Shown here piece by piece: positions 17,265-25,799 of a stretch of DNA of 64,000 nucleotides. Numbering within the stretch: position 1 is the stretch's first letter; the number at the start of each line of letters is the position of its first letter. Source of the DNA: Mycolicibacterium palauense (lineage in GTDB: Bacteria > Actinomycetota > Actinomycetes > Mycobacteriales > Mycobacteriaceae); contig NZ_NVQF01000016.1 of the NCBI RefSeq assembly GCF_002592005.1, positions 25,935-89,934 on the forward strand. The letters are read 5' to 3'. Under the pieces are notes generated by a model. It saw only the letters and a list, made by a program, of their open reading frames with translations, ran no database searches and was not told where the DNA came from. A program made the position numbers and the translations under genes.

Positions 17265-19949
17265 TTGAACGCACCGCTGCCTTCCTCCAGCGCGCAGGAC
17301 CAGTCGGATCAGTCGGAGCCGCGCGATCCCGATCAGCTGCTGGCCGGGTACCGGCGGGCCCGTGCCCAGCAGCCGCTGTTCGGGCTGCGCGGCACCACCG
17401 AGACCGGCTACGACGAATTCATCGACCCCGACGGCGCCGTCCGGCCGGCCTGGCGCGAGCTGGCCGAGGTGGTCGCCGACCGGGGCCGCGCCGGTCTGGA
17501 GCGGCTGCGCAGCGAGGTGCAGGGGCTCGTCGACAACGACGGCATCACCTACATCCAGGTCGAGGACGAAGCACCCCGCGGTGCGCTGTCGACCAACGGC
17601 CACCGCAACGCCGTACCCGGGCCGTGGCACCTGGATGCGGTCCCGCTGCTGATCTCCTCCGCGGACTGGGAAGACCTCGAGGCCGGGATGCTGCAGCGGG
17701 CCCGGCTGTTCGACGCCGTGCTGACCGACCTGTACGGGGCACGCCGGTCCATCACCACGGGGGTGCTTCCGCCGCAGCTGGTCTTCGCGCATCCCGGCTA
17801 TGTGCGGGCGGCCCGGGGGATCACCGTTCCCGGACGCCACCAGCTGTTCATGTACGCCTGCGACGTGGGCCGCAACGCGGCCGGCGAGTTCGCCGTGAAC
17901 GCCGACTGGACCCAGGCCCCCTCCGGGGCCGGCTACGCGCTGGCCGACCGCCGGGTGGTGTCGCAGACCATCCCGGACCTCTACGAACGCATCGCACCGC
18001 GCTCGACGTCGCCGTTCGCCCAGGCGTTGCGGCTCTCGCTCATCGACGCCGCGCCGGAGTCCGCCGAGGATCCCGTCGTGGTGGTGCTCAGCCCCGGCAT
18101 CCACTCCGAGACCGCGTTCGACCAGGCCTACCTGGCCTCGATCCTGGGTTTCCCGCTGGTCGAGAGCGCAGACCTGGTGGTGCTCGACGGCAAGCTGTGG
18201 ATGCGTTCCCTGGGCACCCTCAAACGCGTCGACGTGGTGCTGCGCCGGGTGGACGCGGTGTACTCCGACCCGCTGGACCTGCGGGCCGACTCGCGCCTGG
18301 GGGTGGTGGGCCTGGTGGAGGCCCAGCGCCGGGGCGCGGTGACCGTCGTCAACACCCTGGGCAGCGGGATCCTGGAGAGTCCGGGAATCCAGCGGTTCCT
18401 GCCCGAACTCGCCGACCGGTTGCTGGGGGAGACCCCGCTGTTGCCCACCCCGAGCCTGTACTGGGGTGGCATCGACCTGGAGCGGGCGCACCTGCTGGCG
18501 CACCTGGACTCGCTGCTGATCCGGCCCACCGCGGGCGGACAGACCCTGGTGGGGCCGGGGTTGTCGGGCTCCCAGCTGGACCGGCTGGCCGAACGCATCG
18601 CCGCGACGCCGTGGCAGTGGGTGGGTCAGGAGCTGCCGCAGTTCTCCTCGGCGCCCACCGCGCACTATCCGGGCGGGCTGGCCGCGGCCGGCGTCGGGAT
18701 GCGGCTGTTCGCGGTGTCCCAACGCGGGGGATACGCGCCGATGATCGGCGGTCTGGGCTACGTGGTGGCCCCCGGTGTCGCGTCGCACAAGCTGCACACG
18801 GTCGCCGCCAAGGACATCTGGGTGCTGCCGGCCGCCCGCGCCGGTGCCGAGAAGGTGGTCACCGCTCCCACCGCGGAGATGCCGGTGTTCACCCCCGCGG
18901 GCACCCGCGGCATCAGCTCGCCGCGCGTGCTCTCCGATCTGTTCTGGACCGGCCGCTACGCCGAGCGCGCGGAGAACATGGCCCGGCTGCTGACCGTCAC
19001 CCGCGAGCGGTTCCACGAATACCGGCACCGCCAGGACACCTACGCCAGCGACTGCGTGCCGGTGCTGCTCACCGCCCTGGGCGCCATCACCGGCACCGAC
19101 ACCGGAGCCGACGGCGACGCCGCGGAGATGATCGCCGTGGCCCCGACCACGCTGTGGTCGCTGACCACCGACCGGTCGCGCTCCGGTTCCCTGGCCCAGT
19201 CGGTGGAACGGCTGGGGCTGGCCGCCCGGGCGGTGCGCGACCAGATGTCCAACGACACGTGGATGGTGCTGGCCGCCGTGGACCGCGCGGTGCTCTACTC
19301 CTCGGACACCCCACCGGAATCCGGGGTGCGCGGTGACGCGCTGATGGCGACGGCGCACGCCCGCACCCTGGCGGGCATGCTGTCGCTGGCCGGTGTGGCC
19401 GCCGAATCGATGGTCCGCGACGTGGGCTGGATGATGATGGACATCGGCAAACGCATCGAGCGCGGGCTGGCGCTGACGGCACTGTTGCGGGCCACCCTGA
19501 CCACGGTGCGCCATCCCGAGGCCGAGCAGGCGATCACCGAGTCGACGCTGGTGGCCTGTGAGTCCTCGGTGATCTACCGGCGGCGCAATCTCGGCAAGGT
19601 CAGCATCGCCGCGGTCGCCGAGCTGCTGTTGTTCGACGCCGAGAACCCCCGTTCGCTGGTGTATCAGCTCGAGCAGTTGCGCGAGCACCTGCGGGCCCTG
19701 CCCGGGGCCTCGGGATCCTCGCGCGCCGAGCGCCTGGTCGACGACATCAGCACCCGGCTGCGCCGGCTGGATCCCGACGAGCTCGAAGACGTCTCCGAGG
19801 ACGGCCGCCGCGCCGAGCTCGCGGGTCTGCTCGAGGGTGTGCATTCGGGGCTGCGCGAGCTGTCCAACGTCATCACCGCCACCCAACTGTCGCTGCCCGG
19901 CGGGATGCAGCCGTTGTGGGGTCCCGACGAGCGGCGGGAGGTGCCGTGA
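17265..19949 (+). CDS. Circularly permuted ATP-grasp plus alpha-E domain protein, Rv2567-like
   Basis: An 894-residue fusion. Residues ~70-500 form the circularly permuted ATP-grasp type 2 module: DAVLTDLYGARRSITTGVLPP, then GRHQLFMYACDVGRNAAGEFAV, DLYERIAPRSTSPFA, and KDIWVLPAARAGAEKVV near its end. Residues ~540-880 are the all-helical alpha-E domain (ISSPRVLSDLFWTGRYAERAENMARLL). ATP-grasp enzymes activate a carboxylate as acyl phosphate and join it to an amine, so a peptide or amide ligase is expected; the substrate is unknown. The TTG at 17265 is supported by a perfect AGGAGG six bases upstream. It overlaps the next transglutaminase by 4 bp (GTGA). Confidence 0.9.
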   Translation: MNAPLPSSSAQDQSDQSEPRDPDQLLAGYRRARAQQPLFGLRGTTETGYDEFIDPDGAVRPAWRELAEVVADRGRAGLERLRSEVQGLVDNDGITYIQVEDEAPRGALSTNGHRNAVPGPWHLDAVPLLISSADWEDLEAGMLQRARLFDAVLTDLYGARRSITTGVLPPQLVFAHPGYVRAARGITVPGRHQLFMYACDVGRNAAGEFAVNADWTQAPSGAGYALADRRVVSQTIPDLYERIAPRSTSPFAQALRLSLIDAAPESAEDPVVVVLSPGIHSETAFDQAYLASILGFPLVESADLVVLDGKLWMRSLGTLKRVDVVLRRVDAVYSDPLDLRADSRLGVVGLVEAQRRGAVTVVNTLGSGILESPGIQRFLPELADRLLGETPLLPTPSLYWGGIDLERAHLLAHLDSLLIRPTAGGQTLVGPGLSGSQLDRLAERIAATPWQWVGQELPQFSSAPTAHYPGGLAAAGVGMRLFAVSQRGGYAPMIGGLGYVVAPGVASHKLHTVAAKDIWVLPAARAGAEKVVTAPTAEMPVFTPAGTRGISSPRVLSDLFWTGRYAERAENMARLLTVTRERFHEYRHRQDTYASDCVPVLLTALGAITGTDTGADGDAAEMIAVAPTTLWSLTTDRSRSGSLAQSVERLGLAARAVRDQMSNDTWMVLAAVDRAVLYSSDTPPESGVRGDALMATAHARTLAGMLSLAGVAAESMVRDVGWMMMDIGKRIERGLALTALLRATLTTVRHPEAEQAITESTLVACESSVIYRRRNLGKVSIAAVAELLLFDAENPRSLVYQLEQLREHLRALPGASGSSRAERLVDDISTRLRRLDPDELEDVSEDGRRAELAGLLEGVHSGLRELSNVITATQLSLPGGMQPLWGPDERREVP

Positions 19950-20878
19950 CCGCGTTCACCGACGGTCCCACCGTCAGTCCCGGCAGCCGCTGCTACCGGG
20001 TGAGTCACCGCACCGTGTACACCTACTCCGACGTGGTCACCAGCTCCTACGGCCGGGGGTTTCTGACCCCACGCGACACCGGCCGGCAGCGCTGCATCAG
20101 CTACGACGTCGAGATCGACCCGACCCCGTCGGATCGCTCCACCAGCCGCGACGCCTACGGCAACATCAGCTCGTATTTCCATGTCACCCAACGGCACCGG
20201 GCACTGACCGTCGAGTGCAGCTCGGTGGTGGAGGTCGACCCGCCGCCGGCCGAACTCTACGGCGCCGGTTCGGCGCTGGCGCCGTGGGAGATCGCGCGTC
20301 CGGTCGGCCTCGACGGTGCCCTGGCCACCGAGTTCACCCTGGATCTGCAACCGCCGGAGATCTCCGACGGGGTGCGCGACTACGCGGCGCCGAGTTTCGT
20401 GCCCGGGCGGCCGTTGATCGAGGTGCTGGCCGACCTCAACCACCGGATCTTCACCGACTTCACCTACCGCTCCGGGTCGACGACCGTGTCGACCCAGGTC
20501 AACGAGGTGCTCGAGGCACGCGAGGGCGTGTGTCAGGACTTCGCGCGGCTGGCGATCGCGTGCCTGCGCGCCAACGGGCTGGCGGCCAGCTATGTGTCGG
20601 GGTACCTGGCCACCGACCCCCCGCCGGGCAAGGAGCGCATGGTCGGCGTCGACGCCACCCACGCGTGGGCGTCGGTGTGGACACCGCAGAACCAGTGGCT
20701 GGGACTGGACCCGACCAACGACCAGATGGTCGACGAGCGTTACATCATCGTCGGATGGGGTAGAGATTACGCGGACGTTCCGCCGCTGCGCGGAATCATC
20801 TACACCGATTCGGAGAGTAGCGTGATCGACGTCGCCGTCGACGTGGCTCCCTTCGAGGGAGGAGTGCTGCATGCGTGA
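19946..20878 (+). CDS. Transglutaminase family protein, Rv2569c-like
   Basis: A 310-residue protein with an N-terminal beta-sandwich (YRVSHRTVYTYSDVVTSSYG) and a papain-like transglutaminase core. The triad is complete: C196 (EGVCQDFARLAIACLRANG), H239 (DATHAWASVWTP) and D255 (LGLDPTNDQMV). There is no signal peptide. The GTG at 19946 overlaps the upstream stop (GTGA) behind GGGAGGTGCC, and its own stop overlaps the next ATG by 8 bp, so genes two to four are tightly coupled. With the larger transglutaminase and the ATP-grasp protein it recalls amidoligase-type systems described by comparative genomics. Confidence 0.9.
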   Translation: MTAFTDGPTVSPGSRCYRVSHRTVYTYSDVVTSSYGRGFLTPRDTGRQRCISYDVEIDPTPSDRSTSRDAYGNISSYFHVTQRHRALTVECSSVVEVDPPPAELYGAGSALAPWEIARPVGLDGALATEFTLDLQPPEISDGVRDYAAPSFVPGRPLIEVLADLNHRIFTDFTYRSGSTTVSTQVNEVLEAREGVCQDFARLAIACLRANGLAASYVSGYLATDPPPGKERMVGVDATHAWASVWTPQNQWLGLDPTNDQMVDERYIIVGWGRDYADVPPLRGIIYTDSESSVIDVAVDVAPFEGGVLHA

Positions 20879-21941
20879 CTTCTTGTGCCCCAACTGTGGC
20901 CAGCACCTGACTTTCGAGAACTCGGTTTGCCTGTCCTGCGGCAGCGCGATCGGGTTCTCGCTGGACGACATGGCGATGCTGGTGATCGCCAGCGGATCCG
21001 ACAGCGACCACGGTGGGGCTGTGGACGCCCGCGAGTACCGGTTGTGCGCGAACCTTCACCTGGCCGAGTGCAACTGGCTGGTCCATCTGGACCCCACCAG
21101 CACGGTGCAGGGTGAACTGTGTGCGTCGTGCCGACTGACCAGGGTCCGGCCCAACGACGGCGACACCAAGGCGCTGGCGGCCTTCGCCGAGGCCGAGCGT
21201 GCCAAACGCCGTCTGGTCGCCGAACTCTACGAGCTGAAGCTGCCGATCACCGGCCGCGACGCCGATCCCGAGTACGGCCTGGCCTTCGACCTGTTGTCCA
21301 GCGAACTGGAGAAGGTCTTCACCGGCCACCACAACGGTGTGATCACCCTGGATCTGGCCGAGGGTGACGATGTGCACCGCGAACAGCTGCGGGTGGCGAT
21401 GGACGAGCCCTACCGCACCCTGCTGGGGCATTTCCGCCACGAGATCGGCCATTACTACTTCTACCGGCTGGTCGAACCGTCTCAGGACTACCTCAACAGG
21501 TTCAACGAGCTGTTCGGCGACCCCTACGCCGATTACCAGGAGGCACTGGACCGCCACTACGGTCGGGGTGCGCCCGACGGGTGGGAGGACAGGTACGTGT
21601 CCTCCTATGCCACGATGCATCCCGCCGAGGACTGGGCCGAGACGTTCGCGCACTATCTGCACATCCGCGACACGCTGGACACCTCCGCCGCGTTCGGTAT
21701 CGCGCCCGCCGGCGCCACCTTCGAACGACGAGTCCTGGGGCCCAGTGGATTCGACACCATCATCGACCTGTGGCTGCCGCTGGCCTGGTCGTTGAACATG
21801 GTCAACCGGTCGATGGGCAAGGCCGACCTGTACCCGTTCGTGCTGCCGGCGCCGGTGCTGGAGAAGATGCGGTTCATCCACACCGTCATCGACGAACTGA
21901 CCAGCAGCGCCGCCAAGGTCGGGGCCACCGAGGGGAGCTGA
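20871..21941 (+). CDS. Zinc-ribbon putative zinc metallopeptidase, Rv2568c-like
   Basis: A 356-residue protein. The N-terminus is a zinc ribbon (FLCPNCGQHLTFENSVCLSC, paired CxxC), with two more Cys pairs at ~60-90 (LCANLHLAEC and LCASCRL). The peptidase site is H190-E191-x-x-H in FRHEIGHYYFYRLV, and the later MHPAEDWAETFAHYLHIRD supplies the likely third ligand. This is the putative zinc-binding peptidase family often found beside transglutaminase/ATP-grasp genes. The ATG at 20871 follows GAGGGAGGAG. As the last of the four-gene set it may trim or reverse what the ligase and transglutaminases make; this is inference. Confidence 0.87.
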   Translation: MRDFLCPNCGQHLTFENSVCLSCGSAIGFSLDDMAMLVIASGSDSDHGGAVDAREYRLCANLHLAECNWLVHLDPTSTVQGELCASCRLTRVRPNDGDTKALAAFAEAERAKRRLVAELYELKLPITGRDADPEYGLAFDLLSSELEKVFTGHHNGVITLDLAEGDDVHREQLRVAMDEPYRTLLGHFRHEIGHYYFYRLVEPSQDYLNRFNELFGDPYADYQEALDRHYGRGAPDGWEDRYVSSYATMHPAEDWAETFAHYLHIRDTLDTSAAFGIAPAGATFERRVLGPSGFDTIIDLWLPLAWSLNMVNRSMGKADLYPFVLPAPVLEKMRFIHTVIDELTSSAAKVGATEGS

Positions 21942-22025
21942 TCCGCACGGCGGGTGGTTCGGCATCGATGCGGTAACGCCGGGGTGGGCCCGCGCGCCAC
22001 AACGGGCTTCCGGCGGCTTGCTTCC

Positions 22026-22031
22026 TAGGAT
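22026..22031 (+). promoter_or_regulatory. -10 box (TAGGAT), leaderless promoter
   Basis: TAGGAT ends 7 nt before the GTG at 22039, so the transcript is predicted to begin at the start codon. This separates the DUF3097 gene from the four-gene set upstream. Confidence 0.5.
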
Positions 22032-22038
22032 CTCAGGC

Positions 22039-22902
22039 GTGGCTGACCGATACGGAACCGACATCCTCGCGAACAACCCGCATCAGCAGCGCCGGCCGCG
22101 CGCAACCGAGGTGCCCGTCGAACCGGGGATGGTGCTCGAGGACGCCGAGAGCGGATTCGTCGGCGCGGTCGTCCGGGTCGAGTACGGCCGGATGGACCTG
22201 GAGGACCGGCACGGCCGTACCAGAGGTTTCCCGGTGGGGCCCGGCTATCTGATCGACGGCCGCCCGGTCATCCTCACCGCGCCCAAGCCGGTCCGGGCAC
22301 CGGCACGGCCGGCCCGCACCGCCTCGGGGTCGGTGGCCGTACCCGGGGCGCGGGCACGCACCGCCCGCGCCAGCCGCATCTACGTCGAGGGACGACACGA
22401 CGCCGAACTGGTCGAGCAGGTGTGGGGCGACGATCTGCGCCTCGAGGGCGTGGTCGTCGAGTATCTCGGCGGGGTCGACGACCTGCCCGACATCGTCGCC
22501 GAGTTTCGGCCGGGCCCGCGGCGCCGGCTCGGTGTGCTGGTGGACCACCTCGTCGACGGCTCGAAGGAGGCCCGCATCGCCGACGCGGTCCGGCGTGGCC
22601 CGGGCGGGCCGAACACCCTGGTCGTCGGGCATCCCTTCATCGACATCTGGCAGGCGGTCAAGCCCGGGCGGGTCGGCATCCGGGCGTGGCCCGACGTGCC
22701 GCGGTCGGTGCCCTGGAAGCACGGTATCTGCGCGGCGCTGGGCTGGCCGCACGACAACCAGGCCGACATCGCGCGGGCCTGGCAGCGGATCCGGTCGCGC
22801 GTGCGGGACTGGAACGACCTGGAGCCGGCGCTGATCGGCCGCGTCGAAGAGCTCATCGACTTCGTCACGACTCCGGTCACGGGACCAGGCGAGGGACCAT
22901 AG
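22039..22902 (+). CDS. DUF3097 family protein
   Basis: A 287-residue actinobacterial protein of unknown function. The N-terminal half has a basic linker (APARPARTASGSVAVPG). The C-terminal half, from RIYVEGRHDAELVEQVWG on, contains acidic motifs resembling a Toprim-like fold (VEGRHDAE near residue 115, LVDHLVDGSKE near 170). Toprim domains use such E...DxD arrangements for metal and nucleic acid chemistry, but this match is by eye only. The GTG at 22039 is set by the leaderless -10 box and by VADRYGTDILANNPHQQRRP, the usual start of the family. It is probably a single-gene unit. Confidence 0.8.
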   Translation: MADRYGTDILANNPHQQRRPRATEVPVEPGMVLEDAESGFVGAVVRVEYGRMDLEDRHGRTRGFPVGPGYLIDGRPVILTAPKPVRAPARPARTASGSVAVPGARARTARASRIYVEGRHDAELVEQVWGDDLRLEGVVVEYLGGVDDLPDIVAEFRPGPRRRLGVLVDHLVDGSKEARIADAVRRGPGGPNTLVVGHPFIDIWQAVKPGRVGIRAWPDVPRSVPWKHGICAALGWPHDNQADIARAWQRIRSRVRDWNDLEPALIGRVEELIDFVTTPVTGPGEGP

Positions 22903-22942
22903 CGCTCAGGGGCGGTACGCCCGGAACCCCGGGGCCGAGCGG

Positions 22943-23539
22943 TCAGGAGCAGATACTGGGCCGGCCGATCAGGTAGTTGCAGTTGTCCGGGAAGCGGTTC
23001 TGCACCGGCGGGTCCAGCGGGCCCACGAAGGCCAGGGTGAAGGGCTTGGAGCTGACTCCCGCGGGGACACCGCACTGTTCGGGGTGGACCGTCTTGTGGG
23101 TCCCGGTCAGCGTGGCTTCGCTGAAGGCGTAGGTCTCGGTGCTCGGTCCGGTGCTGCCGTCGGGACACAGGAACCCGTCGTCCTTCTGCACCGACACCGT
23201 CCAGAGCCCGCCGGTCAGCAGCGCGCGGCCGTCGAAGCTGACCAGCTTCTCCGGCCGGGTCATCGCGGGACCGGGTGTCTTGCTGGACAGGATCACGTTG
23301 CAGCCCAGCGTCTGGATCGTCTCGTCGGTGTAGTCGGGCTGGGCGCGGGTGCCGTTGGCCTGCATGCAGATCGACTGCATCTCCCAGTTGGCCGCCGGGA
23401 CGCCCTCCTCGTGGAAGGTGTAGTAGCCGTCGGCCGGCGGCACGATCGCCGCGGCCGGTGCCGCCGACACCAACGCGACCGCCGCGGCGGCCAGCACGCT
23501 CATCGGCAGTCGGGCCCGTGTCGTCGTCCAGGTTGCCAT
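22943..23539 (-). CDS. Secreted protein of unknown function
   Basis: A 198-residue exported protein. The signal peptide is residues 1 to ~34 (TTRARLPMSVLAAAAVALVS, then AAPAAA), cleaved before IVPPADGYYT. The mature part has six Cys (SICMQ, LGCNV, FLCPD, EQCGV, DNCNY, SICS), consistent with disulfide-bonded outer protein. The ATG at 23539 follows GGAAAGGGGCGGA. It is convergent with the DUF3097 gene, and an imperfect repeat region (23613-23681) lies upstream. No catalytic motif is seen; function not recognised. Confidence 0.82.
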   Translation of the reverse strand: MATWTTTRARLPMSVLAAAAVALVSAAPAAAIVPPADGYYTFHEEGVPAANWEMQSICMQANGTRAQPDYTDETIQTLGCNVILSSKTPGPAMTRPEKLVSFDGRALLTGGLWTVSVQKDDGFLCPDGSTGPSTETYAFSEATLTGTHKTVHPEQCGVPAGVSSKPFTLAFVGPLDPPVQNRFPDNCNYLIGRPSICS

Positions 23540-23612
23540 TCCGCCCCTTTCCGAAAGGTGAGCACGCCCCGCCGCGCCTGTCCGTCCCCGACCGTCGGAG
23601 AGTCTTCGCCGG

Positions 23613-23681
23613 ACTCTGCCATGAGAGACACTGTCAGGAGACTCTGCCACGAGAGACTCTGCCATGAGAGACACTGCCAGG
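23613..23681. repeat. Imperfect 43-bp tandem repeat with an internal 15-bp half-unit
   Basis: ACTCTGCCATGAGAGACACTG starts at 23613 and again at 23656 (26 of 28 bases shared), and the related ACTCTGCCACGAGAG sits between at 23641. It contains the palindrome GACACTGTC. It lies between the divergent secreted-protein and rarA genes and could hold operator sites or simply be slippage. Confidence 0.7.
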
Positions 23682-23793
23682 TTTACCACCGTCGCCGACA
23701 GGGTGGTCCGGCTTCGCCGAACCGCGCGGCCCGCCCCGGTGCGGCCCGTGTGCGGCTTCGCCGATGTCGCGGCGGCGTGGTAAGCACTGAGAC

Positions 23794-25143
23794 GTGTCCG
23801 ACGGACTGTTCGACGTGCCCGGTGCCGACCCGGCACCGGTGCCCGACACCGGTCCGGATTTCGGGGCTCGGCCCGGACCGGCGTCCCCGCTGGCGGTCCG
23901 GATGCGGCCACACACCCTCGACGAGGTCGTGGGCCAGGACCACCTGCTGCGTCCCGGCTCACCGCTGCGCCGGCTCGTCGACGGGTCCGGGGCGGCCTCG
24001 GTCATTCTCTACGGCCCACCGGGCACCGGCAAGACGACGCTGGCCTCGCTGATCTCGCAGGCCACCGGCCGCCGGTTCGAGGCCCTCTCGGCGCTCTCGG
24101 CCGGGGTCAAAGAGGTCCGGGCCGTCATCGACGTGGCGCGTCGCGCGGCCGTGCACGGCCAGCAGACGGTGTTGTTCATCGACGAGGTGCACCGCTTCTC
24201 CAAGACCCAGCAGGACGCCCTGCTGGCCGCGGTCGAGAACCGGATCGTGCTGCTGGTGGCCGCCACCACGGAGAATCCGTCGTTCTCGGTGGTGGCGCCG
24301 CTGCTGTCGCGGTCGCTGATCCTGCAGCTGCAGCCGCTGAGCGCCGACGGGATCCGTGCCGTGGTGCAGCGGGCGATCGGCGACGAGCGGGGACTGGCCG
24401 GGCAGGTCCCGGTCGACGACGAGGCCGTCGATCTGCTGGTGCAGCTGGCCGCCGGCGACGCCCGGCGTGCGCTGACCGCCCTGGAGGTGGCCGCCGAGGC
24501 CGGTGGGCGGGTCACCGTCGAGGTCGTCGAGCAGTCCCTGGACCAGGCGGCCGTGCGCTACGACCGCGACGGCGACCAGCACTACGACGTCATCAGCGCC
24601 TTCATCAAATCGGTGCGCGGGTCCGACGTCGATGCCGCGCTGCACTACCTGGCCCGCATGCTGACCGCGGGGGAGGACCCGCGGTTCCTCGCGCGCCGGC
24701 TGATGATCCTGGCCAGCGAGGACATCGGAATGGCCGATCCGACGGCGCTGCTGACCGCGGTGGCCGCCGCGCAGACCGTGCAGCTGATCGGCATGCCCGA
24801 AGCCCAGCTGACGCTGGCCCACGCCACCGTCCACCTGGCGACGGCTCCCAAATCCAACGCGGTGACCACGGCGCTGGGGGCCGCCATGGCCGACATCAAG
24901 GCCGGCAAGGCCGGGCTGGTGCCGCCGCACCTGCGCGACGGCCACTACTCGGGCGCGGCGGCGCTGGGCCACGCCCAGGGCTACAAGTACGCCCACGACC
25001 ATCCCGGCGGGGTGGCCGCCCAGCAGTACCCACCCGACGAACTGGACGGCGTGGACTACTACCACCCGACCAACCATGGCGCCGAACGCGAGATCTCCGG
25101 GCGGCTGGAGAAGCTGCGGGCCATCGTGCGGCGCCGCACGTAG
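23794..25143 (+). CDS. rarA: Replication-associated recombination protein A (MgsA/RarA AAA+ ATPase)
   Basis: A 449-residue clamp-loader-like AAA+ ATPase that acts at stalled replication forks. The N-terminus carries a short [11 protein letters not shown] tail. Walker A is [15 protein letters not shown] (~residue 75), Walker B is [20 protein letters not shown], sensor 1 is [14 protein letters not shown] and the arginine-finger region is [14 protein letters not shown]. The tetramerisation C-terminus reads [13 protein letters not shown], then [24 protein letters not shown]. The GTG at 23794 gives a start like other mycobacterial RarA. Its last four codons and stop form part of the first copy of a 26-bp palindromic tandem repeat. 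Confidence 0.93.
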   Translation: MSDGLFDVPGADPAPVPDTGPDFGARPGPASPLAVRMRPHTLDEVVGQDHLLRPGSPLRRLVDGSGAASVILYGPPGTGKTTLASLISQATGRRFEALSALSAGVKEVRAVIDVARRAAVHGQQTVLFIDEVHRFSKTQQDALLAAVENRIVLLVAATTENPSFSVVAPLLSRSLILQLQPLSADGIRAVVQRAIGDERGLAGQVPVDDEAVDLLVQLAAGDARRALTALEVAAEAGGRVTVEVVEQSLDQAAVRYDRDGDQHYDVISAFIKSVRGSDVDAALHYLARMLTAGEDPRFLARRLMILASEDIGMADPTALLTAVAAAQTVQLIGMPEAQLTLAHATVHLATAPKSNAVTTALGAAMADIKAGKAGLVPPHLRDGHYSGAAALGHAQGYKYAHDHPGGVAAQQYPPDELDGVDYYHPTNHGAEREISGRLEKLRAIVRRRT

Positions 25144-25254
25144 GGGCCGGTGTGCGGCGCCGCACGTAGGGGCCGGTGTGCGGCGCCGCACGTAGGGGCC
25201 GGTGTGCGGCGCCGCACGTAGGGACCCGTGTGCGGCGCCACAGGTGGGGCCCGG
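25128..25254. repeat. 26-bp palindromic tandem repeat (VNTR-like), four copies plus a degenerate fifth
   Basis: Units at 25128-25153, 25154-25179 and 25180-25205 are identical. The fourth (25206-25231) differs at 3 bases at most, and a degenerate fifth runs to ~25254. Each copy junction holds the perfect 14-bp palindrome GTGCGGCGCCGCAC. The first copy encodes the last residues and stop codon of rarA, so the array probably grew from the gene's end. Copy number is likely to vary between strains. Confidence 0.9.
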
Positions 25255-25262
25255 AGCAGGTT

Positions 25263-25294
25263 CGGCCGGCCCCGCGCGAAGGCGGGGCCGGCCG
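25263..25294. terminator. Strong hairpin between convergent rarA and YeaQ-like genes
   Basis: CGGCCGGCCCCGC (25263-25275), loop GCGAAG, GCGGGGCCGGCCG (25282-25294): a perfect 13-bp stem. No U-tract follows on either strand. It lies between two gene 3' ends, so a bidirectional terminator is the simplest reading. Confidence 0.65.
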
Positions 25295-25324
25295 GTGCGG
25301 GGCGGCTTCGGGGCCGACGGCGGT

Positions 25325-25612
25325 TTAGTGCCGGGCGACGGTCCCGCTGCGCCGGCCCATCAGCGCCGCGACCAGCGCCACGCCGATCGCCGCAACGACG
25401 ACCTGGACCAGCAGTTCGAGCCAGTCGATACCGGCGGTGGCGGTGGGAATGCCGATCGCGCGGGCCAGGGCGGTCCCCAGGAACGCCGCCACGATGCCCA
25501 CGGCGATGGTCAGGAGAACGCCGATGCTCTGCCGGCCGGGTACGACGAGTCGGCCGAGCGCGCCGACGACGATGCCGACGATGATCGCGGTGATGATGCC
25601 GGTGATGGTCAT
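25325..25612 (-). CDS. GlsB/YeaQ/YmgE family membrane protein
   Basis: A 95-residue membrane protein of the transglycosylase-associated (YeaQ/GlsB) family. Three hydrophobic helices are visible: MTITGIITAIIVGIVVGALG, then SIGVLLTIAVGIVAAFLGTA, then LLVQVVVAAIGVALVAALMG. The glycine-rich spacing is typical. The ATG at 25612 follows GGAGGAAGAC. Family members are often stress-induced; the molecular role is unknown. It is convergent with rarA and divergent from the YjbQ-like gene. Confidence 0.88.
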   Translation of the reverse strand: MTITGIITAIIVGIVVGALGRLVVPGRQSIGVLLTIAVGIVAAFLGTALARAIGIPTATAGIDWLELLVQVVVAAIGVALVAALMGRRSGTVARH

Positions 25613-25786
25613 GTCTTCCTCCGAGCTGGGCGGGTGCTGTGCAGCCGAAATACCCTTCGGGCGGGCGCCGTAAACTCCTGCCCCGGTGCGCTTCCCGTGC
25701 CGCGCCGGGACGCCGCACCGCCCGCGGTGCCCCCGACCGCCTCCCGCGCGCCGCCTCGGCGACCCGACACCGGGCGGTGGGGCGCC

Positions 25787-25792
25787 TACCCT
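25787..25792 (+). promoter_or_regulatory. -10 box (TACCCT), leaderless promoter
   Basis: TACCCT ends 7 nt before the GTG at 25800, so transcription is predicted to start on that codon. This favours the short version of the protein over an upstream extension. Confidence 0.5.
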
Positions 25793-25799
25793 CGAGGAC

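Noticed and set aside
15459..19886. Very long open frame on the minus strand (over 1400 codons) opposite the transglutaminase and ATP-grasp genes
   Set aside because: High-GC shadow: His/Gly/Arg/Gln-rich, no domain, no ribosome site, and the + strand genes have clear catalytic motifs.
25128..25254. CRISPR array
   Set aside because: The 26-bp units are directly adjacent with no unique spacers, so this is a tandem repeat.
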